Source of the DNA: Okeania sp. SIO1I7
GTDB lineage: Bacteria > Cyanobacteriota > Cyanobacteriia > Cyanobacteriales > Microcoleaceae
Assembly (NCBI GenBank): GCA_010672585.1
Contig: JAAHGF010000034.1
Coordinates: 1 to 64,000 of the forward strand
Direction: 5' to 3'
DNA length: 64,000 nt
Of this stretch, positions 14,673-22,497 are shown one piece after another (within the stretch, counting starts at the first letter, position 1; each line of letters starts with the position of its first letter). Below the pieces are notes generated by a model that made no database searches, was not told the origin of the DNA, and saw nothing but the letters and a program-made list of their open reading frames with translations. A program made the position numbers and the translations under genes.

Positions 14673-17399
14673 CTAAAAAGCGATCGCCTCTAAAATTAAC
14701 AACCCTAAATCTTTATATAAACCTTGATTTTGCTGAGGACAACTATGCTGAGTTAAACAGCGGGGACAACCATATTCACAGTCACAATTTTTGGCTAATT
14801 CTGTTGCCTTATGTGCAAACTTCAACAATTGATTAAAAATTGCTTCGCTCGCCCCATTTCCACCATCACAAGTATCAAAAAAATAGCCTACAGTTTCTCC
14901 TGCCTTTAGCTTCACAAACCATTGCACATCCTGACTGGAACTTAACACTACTAAAGGCACAGCAAACATTAATTGATGCCCCATACTATGCAATGCAATA
15001 AAATCTGAATTACTGCTCCATAAATCTTTGAATTTATCTGGAATTGTGTCTGGATACTTCTCTGTTATTTTCTGCTGAATTTCTCTAATATTTTTCCCTA
15101 TAACATTGCTAAAAACATGATTTATCTCTACCTTCACAACTGGAGCTTGATATTGAGTTTGATAGGGGGGATCGAAGCTACCTCCATCTACAATTCTTCT
15201 AGTAATTTTACCTTTTTTTGTATATTCAGTAGCAAACAAATCATATCCTGTTACTGAAGAGGTAATTTCTCCCCAGATTAAACTTAATTTTAATCTAGCG
15301 TGTGGAATATTTGTTTGAATTATTTGGGATTTTGCTAATTGCTGAATTTCTTGAATCACTAACTCAGTTTTTGGTTTGCTTTCTAAATTAGAATTTTTGC
15401 CTAAAGGTTTTAAAATTGCTTGTTTTTTATCTAAGTCGAGATTCTCAGAACGATAAAAAATCAACTCACTGTTATAATTCTGGGCTAAATAAATTGCCCC
15501 TGGAAAAACTTCCTGATGTGCCATACTCATTTGCATTTTTTCAAAACTTTTTCCAGTATTAATATTGATTAACTCCACATCATTTTGAGCATGACCGCGA
15601 ATATTAATATTCCGATGAGGAAAACCATATCCCCAAAGTTCAGAAGAGTTACTAATATAGATTTTTTCCTGTTTTAATAAGCTATCTGCAATAGCTCCTC
15701 CCACCACTCCAAAACGTTCTGTTATTTCATTCAAAGGTACGCCACTTTCTACACAACTACATTCTAAATGTTTGCCCAAAATTGTCGGATAATTTGGATT
15801 AAAAGCAGCACTTTCCACCTCACCATTTAATAATAAATCTGGTTGATTTCCATAAAAGTTATCCAAGGGGTTTTGAGCTACTGGTAAAAACATCACCAAC
15901 CCAGCATTTCTACGTCCTGCTCTACCAATTCTTTGTCCCCATGACATTAAACTACCTGGATAACCACGCACCAAACAACAGTCAAGTCCTGGTAAATCAA
16001 TTCCTGCTTCTAATGCAGAAGTAGAAAGAATAACTTTTATTATGCCAGCTTCTAATTTTTGGATAATATCCTGTCGTCTCTTAAACTGCAAAGAACCATA
16101 AAAAATTGCCACTTTATCTGCCAAATAACTCTCTCTATTCTTATCAGCTATTCGCTTAATTATGTCGAGGAGTTTTTTCACAGCACCCCGGGAATTACAA
16201 AATACTATCCCACTTAAGTCGTGGCGTAACCAAGACAGAATTATTTGACAAGCATCGGGGTTAGCAGCGTCGCTAGGTTCCAGACATAAAATTGTTCTAC
16301 CAGCACTATCCGCACCACTTTTTGATATTAGATGAAGTCGTTCTGGTTCATGGGAGCGATCGCTAAATCTCATTGCCATTTCTGCGGGGTTGCCAATAGT
16401 AGCTGAACTAAAGATAAATTGTAATTTTTCTGAATTTCCTCCTACTCGGTCTACCGCCATTTTTAATCTGCGCATTAGGTTGGCAAAATGAGCGCCAAAA
16501 GCACCTCTATAAGTATGAGATTCATCTATAACTACATAGCGGAGTTGTTGAAAAAACTTGCGCCATCCTTCTCCATCTTTACTTCTAATTCTATATAGTT
16601 GATAGTGTAATAAATCTGGACTAACACCTAAAATATTGGGTGGGTTAGGAATAAATAATTTTTTCCTTTTTTCTGAGGAAATGTCACCTGTAATTAATCC
16701 AATTTTCACAGAATTTTCTGGAAAATATGAGACCATTTTTTCTAGCTTTTGCATTTGGTCTAATGCCAAAGCTTTGAGAGGAAAAATATATAATGCTGTA
16801 GTCTGAGGTTGTTGAAGACATGATTCTAAAATGGCGAGGTTATAACAAAGAGTTTTACCAGAAGCTGTGGGAGTAAAAATGCAAAGGTCTAATTTTTTTC
16901 TCAGAGCATTTAATGATTCAATTTGATGTTCATAGAGTTCTGTAATATTTTGTAAAATCAGAGAACTTTTGAGAGTAATTGGTAAATCTTCTGGCAAAGG
17001 ATAAAGTATTCCTGGAGTTGGTGGAGTATTATCTATCCCTACTAATTTATCTTTAAATTCTTGGGCAATTGTTTGAAATACTGGTCGAGTAATAGCATCT
17101 ATTTCTGCTGAAGTAATTTTTGATTTTTCTGGCTGTTTTAGGTTTTGATTATGAGAACTTACATTGTCTCTAGGATTAATTTTTTTCTGATTAATTACTA
17201 TTTGCCAATCAGGAAAATGTACTGGGGTAGGATTTTCTAGAAAATCTACAATTAAACGTTTTCCCAATACTGCTGTAATTTGACCTATACCATATTCAGG
17301 AGAATAGACTTTTGCACCAATTTTTAACCATTCTGGAGGAGATGGTAATTGATTTCCAGCTCGAATAATAGCAGCATAGTCTGTCGGTTTATCGTTCAT
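14673..17399 (-). CDS. DEAD/DEAH-box helicase with DUF1998 domain (MrfA/YprA-like)
   Basis: A 908-residue superfamily 2 helicase. The N-terminal part (about 22-70, KIGAKVYSPEYGIGQITAV) resembles a small KOW/CarD-type barrel. Helicase motifs: Walker A PTASGKT (177-183, Lys182), DESHTYRG (motif II), FSSATIGNP (motif III), ALEAGIDLPG and QRIGRAGRRNAG (motif VI). The C-terminal DUF1998 region carries four cysteines in CDCEYGCPRCLTQHSC, a metal-binding set. This layout matches the Ski2-like MrfA (YprA) group, in which the Bacillus protein acts with nuclease MrfB on mitomycin-type DNA damage. No mrfB-like nuclease is next to it here. Length and motifs appear intact. DNA repair is an inference from family. 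The gene is flanked by repeats and no operon is visible. Confidence 0.85.
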   Translation of the reverse strand: MNDKPTDYAAIIRAGNQLPSPPEWLKIGAKVYSPEYGIGQITAVLGKRLIVDFLENPTPVHFPDWQIVINQKKINPRDNVSSHNQNLKQPEKSKITSAEIDAITRPVFQTIAQEFKDKLVGIDNTPPTPGILYPLPEDLPITLKSSLILQNITELYEHQIESLNALRKKLDLCIFTPTASGKTLCYNLAILESCLQQPQTTALYIFPLKALALDQMQKLEKMVSYFPENSVKIGLITGDISSEKRKKLFIPNPPNILGVSPDLLHYQLYRIRSKDGEGWRKFFQQLRYVVIDESHTYRGAFGAHFANLMRRLKMAVDRVGGNSEKLQFIFSSATIGNPAEMAMRFSDRSHEPERLHLISKSGADSAGRTILCLEPSDAANPDACQIILSWLRHDLSGIVFCNSRGAVKKLLDIIKRIADKNRESYLADKVAIFYGSLQFKRRQDIIQKLEAGIIKVILSTSALEAGIDLPGLDCCLVRGYPGSLMSWGQRIGRAGRRNAGLVMFLPVAQNPLDNFYGNQPDLLLNGEVESAAFNPNYPTILGKHLECSCVESGVPLNEITERFGVVGGAIADSLLKQEKIYISNSSELWGYGFPHRNINIRGHAQNDVELININTGKSFEKMQMSMAHQEVFPGAIYLAQNYNSELIFYRSENLDLDKKQAILKPLGKNSNLESKPKTELVIQEIQQLAKSQIIQTNIPHARLKLSLIWGEITSSVTGYDLFATEYTKKGKITRRIVDGGSFDPPYQTQYQAPVVKVEINHVFSNVIGKNIREIQQKITEKYPDTIPDKFKDLWSSNSDFIALHSMGHQLMFAVPLVVLSSSQDVQWFVKLKAGETVGYFFDTCDGGNGASEAIFNQLLKFAHKATELAKNCDCEYGCPRCLTQHSCPQQNQGLYKDLGLLILEAIAF

Positions 17400-17518
17400 G
17401 TTTATAGCAATTAGTACTTAGTGTTGACAAGACTATTTCATTCTATAAAGTTTCAATATATATTTTGTAATTGTACGGTAAATATAGAACCCCCGATCGT
17501 ATCTTCATAAATTTAGCA

Positions 17519-17554
<36 letters not shown>

Positions 17555-17621
17555 ACCCACCCCTAACCCCTCCCCCTCCCAGGAGGGGAAGAAGAAAAAG
17601 GGAAGATATGGGGAGAAATAA

Positions 17622-17763
17622 TAGAGTTGTTGGGAATTAAGCTAAAAAAATGGCTAAAACCCTTATTGGTCAAAGTTTATAGCGTTTTTCAGCCCTAGAA
17701 TCCTGAAAAGCTTATTCTATAAGGTTTTGAGCATTGTTCAATTTTTATTTCCCAACAACTCTA
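17622..17763. mobile_element. Miniature element G with perfect 15-bp inverted ends
   Basis: The ends are TAGAGTTGTTGGGAA (17622-17636) and the exact complement (17749-17763), with TA at both outer edges, as expected for elements moved by IS630/Tc1-mariner transposases. The 142-bp element encodes nothing. The family assignment is inference from the TA borders. Confidence 0.75.
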
Positions 17764-18382
17764 ATACACAAAATTCAACACACCAACAGAAGATTTTCGG
17801 TCAAAATTGATGCGCGAAAAGACTTGAATACCATAATTATATAGATCTCAAATGGGTTCTATAAGCCATCTTGTAGTAGACTGACACACCTAAAACTGTG
17901 CACTCTTATTTTTGTTTCTAGGTGTCTTTTTCTCCCCATCTCCCCATCTCCCCATCTCCCACACTCCCCATCTAACGCACCATTTTAGCTGTGTCGGTCC
18001 AGTAGGGTGCGTTAGCAAAGCGTAACGCACCTTAAGCATTCAGTTCGCAAATATTACATTACTTTTGTAGTAGACTGACACATCTAAAACTGTGCACTCT
18101 TATTTTTGTTTCTAGGTGTCTTGATATCCCCATCCCCCCATCCCCCCAAATTCCCCTCCTGGGAGGGGTCAGGGGTGGGTTCCCATCTCCCCATCTCCCC
18201 ATCTAATGCACCATTTTAAGTGAGATGTAACGCACCTTATTTATGGGTATTTGTTTGAAAATGGGAATCTTAACGAACTGCTTATCCCAGATGTTTCGGT
18301 GCGTTACGCTTTCCTGCGGAATGCTACGCAAACGCTAACACACCCTACTGAACTTTAATTATCAATTATCAATTATCAATTA
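17764..18382. repeat. Repeat-rich spacer with a duplicated 55-bp segment
   Basis: The segment AGTAGACTGACACAYCTAAAACTGTGC, continuing to TTTCTAGGTGTCTT, occurs at about 17874-17930 and 18067-18122. Around them lie CTCCCCAT repeats, GTGCGTTAGC/AACGCACC inverted parts and CCTCCTGGGAGGGG hairpins. Just before the next gene, ATTATCA heptamers lie at 18358-18391. No gene is evident. Confidence 0.6.
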
Positions 18383-19738
18383 TCAATTATCCATCCAAGC
18401 TTTCATTTTTCCCGGATTTAATAATCCGTAAGGGTCTACTTTTTGCTTAAATTCTAACTGTTCAAAGTCTGTAGTTTTCATTCCTCCATCTTCCAAAATA
18501 TAGGTATGAGGATTAAAAATATTTACCCCATTTTCCTCGTGATATTCAATAATTTCATTCAACCTTTCTTCAGAAGTATAACGGACAATTTGTAATCCTA
18601 CTGGTGTCGTTTGACCATCCATTCGCATAAATTCTAAGTGCATGATTACTTCATCACCAAAATGCCGATACATTTTTTCTACAAGTGCTAGATTTCTATC
18701 AGTTGGAAAACCACTTTGTAAATAAGTCAAATTTGTATCTACACTCCTAGCGTGTAATGTCGTATGATTCCAAGTAAACTCATATATTGGTGTACCCTTA
18801 CTTGCTTCTTCAGCAGTTTTTTCATAACAAATTTCACCCTTAAATTCTTTAACCAAATCCTGAAAAGACTCCAAACTATATTCAGATACCATCAAAAAAG
18901 CACAATGTTTTCCTTCCGGAATTGAATTTTTTACTCCAGCAAAAAAACTAGGTATCGGCCAAGCAAAAACAGTAATTAATTTCTTGACAATTCCATCACT
19001 ATCTCCCAATGCTTGAGCGAATTTTGCACAGGTCATAAAGTCGTCAAAAATTACTATTAATTCTGCCCAAGGATAACTAGGAGCTAGGGGTATTTCTAAC
19101 TGAGTAATAATTCCATTTGTTCCATAAGCATGGTTAACTTTTTGTACATCATCACCCCGCAATTCTATAACTCTTGGTTCGTCTTCCATCGTAACAACTC
19201 GCACGGCAGAAACATTGCCACGATGACGTAATGCACCATAATTAATCGAGCCAATTCCACTACTACCACCACCAATAAAACCGCCAATTGTAGCAGTACG
19301 ATAAGTCGAGGGGAACATCCTGATTTCCCAACCAATTTCTCTAGTTTTTTTATCTAAAGCCATTAATTTTATTCCTGGTTCGACGCAAGATAAACCTGGT
19401 TTAATCCAATTAATTTTATTCATTTTTGTAGTGTCAAGAACTACTCCTCCTTCTAAAGGAATACATTGCCCATAATTACCAGTTCCCGCACCTCTAACTG
19501 TTAAAGGTGCTTGATATTTAACGCAAGTTTTAGCTATTTGTAAAACCTCTGTTTCATTGCTAGGACGAACAATTAAATTAGCTCTTTTATCTTTTAGTTG
19601 CGATTGTAAAACTGGGCTGAAATGATAATAGTCTAAGGAGAGTTTGGTGACTTGATTTGGCTCAGTAATAATTTCTATATCTGTTAGTTCTGAGGCTAGA
19701 GCATCCCAATTTATTTGTTTTGTTTTAGTTGTTGTCAT
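18383..19738 (-). CDS. FAD-binding oxidoreductase (GlcD/D-lactate dehydrogenase-like)
   Basis: A 451-residue flavoprotein of the PCMH/VAO type. The FAD-binding domain (about 40-215) includes the pyrophosphate-binding run TVRGAGTGNYGQC and GGFIGGGSSGIGSINYG; the C-terminal cap (about 240-451) ends with the family signature DPYGLLNPGKMKAW. Members oxidise 2-hydroxy acids such as D-lactate or glycolate and pass electrons to quinone or other acceptors. The typical second FeS subunit (GlcF) is not adjacent. The ATG at 19738 places the FAD domain near the N-terminus, as usual. The last codons lie in ATTATCA heptamer repeats. Confidence 0.85.
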   Translation of the reverse strand: MTTTKTKQINWDALASELTDIEIITEPNQVTKLSLDYYHFSPVLQSQLKDKRANLIVRPSNETEVLQIAKTCVKYQAPLTVRGAGTGNYGQCIPLEGGVVLDTTKMNKINWIKPGLSCVEPGIKLMALDKKTREIGWEIRMFPSTYRTATIGGFIGGGSSGIGSINYGALRHRGNVSAVRVVTMEDEPRVIELRGDDVQKVNHAYGTNGIITQLEIPLAPSYPWAELIVIFDDFMTCAKFAQALGDSDGIVKKLITVFAWPIPSFFAGVKNSIPEGKHCAFLMVSEYSLESFQDLVKEFKGEICYEKTAEEASKGTPIYEFTWNHTTLHARSVDTNLTYLQSGFPTDRNLALVEKMYRHFGDEVIMHLEFMRMDGQTTPVGLQIVRYTSEERLNEIIEYHEENGVNIFNPHTYILEDGGMKTTDFEQLEFKQKVDPYGLLNPGKMKAWMDN

Positions 19739-19964
19739 TGGTATTTTGAGTAAATAAATATTTTAACAAAAATTGCTACTTTTATTTTATAATTGAGTCA
19801 AATATTACAATCTTATCATAAATATAAGAGATAAAAATCATTAGTTTAGACCGACTTTTCCTTCAGAATGTTGCGTAAATGGTTTTTTAGTGTTATTAAT
19901 ATATTATTAAGATTTTATATTTTCCCCTTTAATAAGTAAATTTATCAAGTTCACAAGGTAAAGA

Positions 19965-21323
19965 ATGATTGACGACCTAAATTCAACTTTTATGCAGATT
20001 CAATCAGGCTCGATCGTAAGTGGAATCGTAGGTGGTTTTGTAGATAATGGAGAAGACTTTACCCTAAATTTTAGCGGTGGTAGCGCTATTGTAGACACTT
20101 TACCTTTGAACGCTAATCAATTAGGCTTAAATATTGGGGAACCCGTAAATGTCTTAGTTGCTGAATTTGATGGCCTTGAAATTGATACTATATTTATGAC
20201 TAGACCAGATAATTCAATTATTTTAGGCAGTCAAACTCCCCCGCTTCCAGCGCCCCCACAAGTGGCATTAGACCCCATTACAGGAGGAATAGCTAATCCC
20301 CCTTCCCCAGTATCTAACCCTGTTATCCCTCCCCAAGGAAATCCGATTTTCGGTACGGTGGTAGGGATAGTTGATAATGATGAATTTCTCCTACAGGATA
20401 CTAACGGTACTCAAATCTTAGTGAATACAAATTTACCAAATAGTCAATTCTTAAGTTTAGTACCAGGGGAACAAGTAAATGTAGTGGGAATCTTTGATGA
20501 TAATGATTTTGAAGCTTTCTCTATTACTCGTCCAGACGGTTCCCTTGTATTTACCGCTCCCCCAGCAAACCAACTTTTCGGTACGGTGGTAGGGATAGTT
20601 GATAATGATGAATTTCTCCTACAGGATGCTAACGGTACTCAAATCTTAGTGGATACAGATTTACCAAATAGTCAATTCTTAAATTTAGTACCAGGGGAAC
20701 AAGTAAATGTAGTGGGAAATTTTGATGATGATGATTTTGATGCTTTCTCTGTCACTCGTCCAGATGGTTCACCTGTGTTTACTAATACACCTGTATTGCC
20801 CCCACCTCCAGTATTGAACCCTGTATTGCCCCCACCTCCAGTATTGAACCCTGTTATCACTCCCCAAGGAAATCCGATTTTCGGTACGGTGGTAGGAATA
20901 GTTGATAATGATGAATTTCTCCTACAGGATGCTAACGGTACTCAAATTTTAGTGGATGCAGATTTGCCAGATAATCAATTCTTAAATGTAGTACCAGGGG
21001 AACAAGTAAATGTAGTGGGAATCTTTGATGATGATGATTTTGATGCTTTCTCTATTACTCGTCCAGATGGTTCTGTTGTCTTGAGCAATACACCTCCATT
21101 GCTACCATCTCCAGGATTTAACCCTGTTATCCCTCCCCAAGAAAATCCGATTTTTAGCAATACACCTCCATTGCCACCACCTCCAGGATTGAACCCTGTT
21201 ATTCCTCCCCAAGGAAATCCAATTTTCGGTACAGTGGTAGGGATAGTTGATAATGATGAGTTTTTCTGGGATGATGACGATGATGAGTTTTTCCGGGATG
21301 ATGACGATCGCAATGACGACTAA
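19965..21323 (+). CDS. Multi-repeat OB-fold-like (BOF-type) protein with proline linkers and acidic tail
   Basis: A 452-residue protein made of about four units of roughly 65 residues with the pattern GTVVGIVDNDEFLLQD, continuing through QILVDTDLP, VPGEQVNVVG and FDAFSITRPDGS. The pattern matches the bacterial OB-fold (BOF, YgiW-like) in strand order and in its Gly/Asp positions; this is a pattern match, not a search result. Units at about 10-70 (divergent), 125-185, 200-262 and 300-365; a fifth is truncated. PPPP-rich linkers (NPVIPPQGNPIF) separate them. The C-terminus is Asp-rich (DDDDDEFFRDDDDRNDD). No signal peptide is seen. The very similar units suggest recent internal duplication. Calcium binding or an adhesive surface role is possible but unproven. 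It is followed 42 bases later by a related secreted protein. Confidence 0.75.
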   Translation: MIDDLNSTFMQIQSGSIVSGIVGGFVDNGEDFTLNFSGGSAIVDTLPLNANQLGLNIGEPVNVLVAEFDGLEIDTIFMTRPDNSIILGSQTPPLPAPPQVALDPITGGIANPPSPVSNPVIPPQGNPIFGTVVGIVDNDEFLLQDTNGTQILVNTNLPNSQFLSLVPGEQVNVVGIFDDNDFEAFSITRPDGSLVFTAPPANQLFGTVVGIVDNDEFLLQDANGTQILVDTDLPNSQFLNLVPGEQVNVVGNFDDDDFDAFSVTRPDGSPVFTNTPVLPPPPVLNPVLPPPPVLNPVITPQGNPIFGTVVGIVDNDEFLLQDANGTQILVDADLPDNQFLNVVPGEQVNVVGIFDDDDFDAFSITRPDGSVVLSNTPPLLPSPGFNPVIPPQENPIFSNTPPLPPPPGLNPVIPPQGNPIFGTVVGIVDNDEFFWDDDDDEFFRDDDDRNDD

Positions 21324-21365
21324 AATATTCCATAGATTCGATTGAAATATAATAGGTTAATTAGC

Positions 21366-21824
21366 ATGAATTTTATTAAAGTTGGTAGACTGGCCAAAAG
21401 TTTAACAGGAGCGATCGCTGCTTATATAAGTTTTTTCTCAATTGTCATTGTCACCCCTACTTTTGCTAAAACTCCCATAGGAGAATTACAACGTGGTGAC
21501 AATGCGACTATTTCTGGGCAAGTTATAGGAATTTCGGGCGATGAATTTATGCTTGATGATGGCACAGGAAAAATTTTAGTTGATACTGACGATCGGGAAC
21601 TCACAAATTTATCAGTGGGAGAGCAAGTAAAAGTAATAGGAGAGTACGACGATGATGATTTTGATGCTTTTTCTATTACTCGCCAAGATGGAAATGTAAT
21701 TAATATTCAGTCAAATGATGATGATGATGACTATGATGATGATGACGATGACGATGATGAGGACGATGACGATGATGACGATGATGACGATGACGATGAC
21801 GATGACGATGATGATGACGACTAA
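21366..21824 (+). CDS. Secreted single OB-fold (BOF-type) protein with long poly-Asp tail
   Basis: A 152-residue protein. The start is the ATG at 21366 (the frame opens earlier only via TTG). A signal peptide is clear: MNFIKVGRLAK, then the hydrophobic AAYISFFSIVIVTPTFA ending near residue 35. One OB-fold unit follows (ATISGQVIGISGDEFMLDD through VKVIGEYDDDDFDAFSITR), equal in pattern to the units of the gene upstream. The last about 38 residues are almost all Asp, coded by GAT/GAC microsatellite. Bacterial OB-fold (BOF) proteins such as YgiW are periplasmic; a calcium- or cation-binding envelope role is a reasonable guess. Together with the upstream gene it probably forms a two-gene unit. 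Confidence 0.8.
   Translation: MNFIKVGRLAKSLTGAIAAYISFFSIVIVTPTFAKTPIGELQRGDNATISGQVIGISGDEFMLDDGTGKILVDTDDRELTNLSVGEQVKVIGEYDDDDFDAFSITRQDGNVINIQSNDDDDDYDDDDDDDDEDDDDDDDDDDDDDDDDDDDD
21712..21822. repeat. GAT/GAC trinucleotide microsatellite
   Basis: Almost pure GAT and GAC codons form the acidic tail of the preceding gene. The mixture of GAT and GAC codons breaks the perfect DNA repeat but keeps the amino acid, suggesting selection for Asp or decay of an older expansion. Confidence 0.85.
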
Positions 21825-22395
21825 TATAGAATGGCGTTGGTGATTTGAGGTATGATTTTGCCCCCCTAGCCCCCCAATTTTGGGGGGAATAAAACTCTAA
21901 AAGTCCCCCTTTAATCCCCCTCCCGTCCCCCTTTAATCCCCCTCCCGTCCCCCTTTAATCCCCCTCCCGTCCCCCTTAGAAAGGGGGAAGCCAGAGGATG
22001 CTTCGCTTTTGAACGATGGGAAGCCAGAGGATGCTTCGCTTTTGAACGATGGGAAGCCAGAGGATGCTTCGCTTTTGAACGATGGGAAGCCAGATGTTGC
22101 TTCGCTTTTTGTTGAAAGGGGGATGCGCGGGGGCTTTACCAGAACCAAACAATCGCACATTCATACTTCTATTCAGCAACGACTAATATACAATGGCGTT
22201 GGTGATTTGAGGTATTATATCATGTCCTGATCAGAGCGTGATAGAACTCCGTGACCTTTACGCGATCAAAAAACTTTCTCCTTCTACTCCGGTTTCTTCT
22301 TCTCTCCTGACTTCCCCTCCCCTCCTGGGAGGGGTTAGGGGTGGGTTGACTCCTAAAAAATTAAGATGAATATCATACACTAATTTAACAACGCC
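21818..22395. mobile_element. Composite of element A2 (expanded) and a related element A'
   Basis: Left end GGCGTTGGTGATTTGAGGTA (21833); right end ATTCAGCAACG (about 22170-22181). Inside are three CCCGTCCCCCTTTAATC-type units and three full 33-bp units (each starting GGGAAGCCAGA) plus a fourth partial one. A direct repeat of about 33 bases (CGACTAATATA and the following AATGGCGTTGGTGATTT) flanks the block at about 21818 and 22180. A second, related element then runs from 22194 to 22395, ending ACAACGCC, with a CCTCCTGGGAGGGG hairpin inside. Nothing here encodes a convincing protein. Confidence 0.65.
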
Positions 22396-22497
22396 AGATA
22401 TTATATACATAGGACTGACCTAGAAACCGGGTTTATCCACTAAATTTCTTGAAGGAAAATAAATCCGGTTTTTTCCTGATTCCTGACTCCTCAAACT

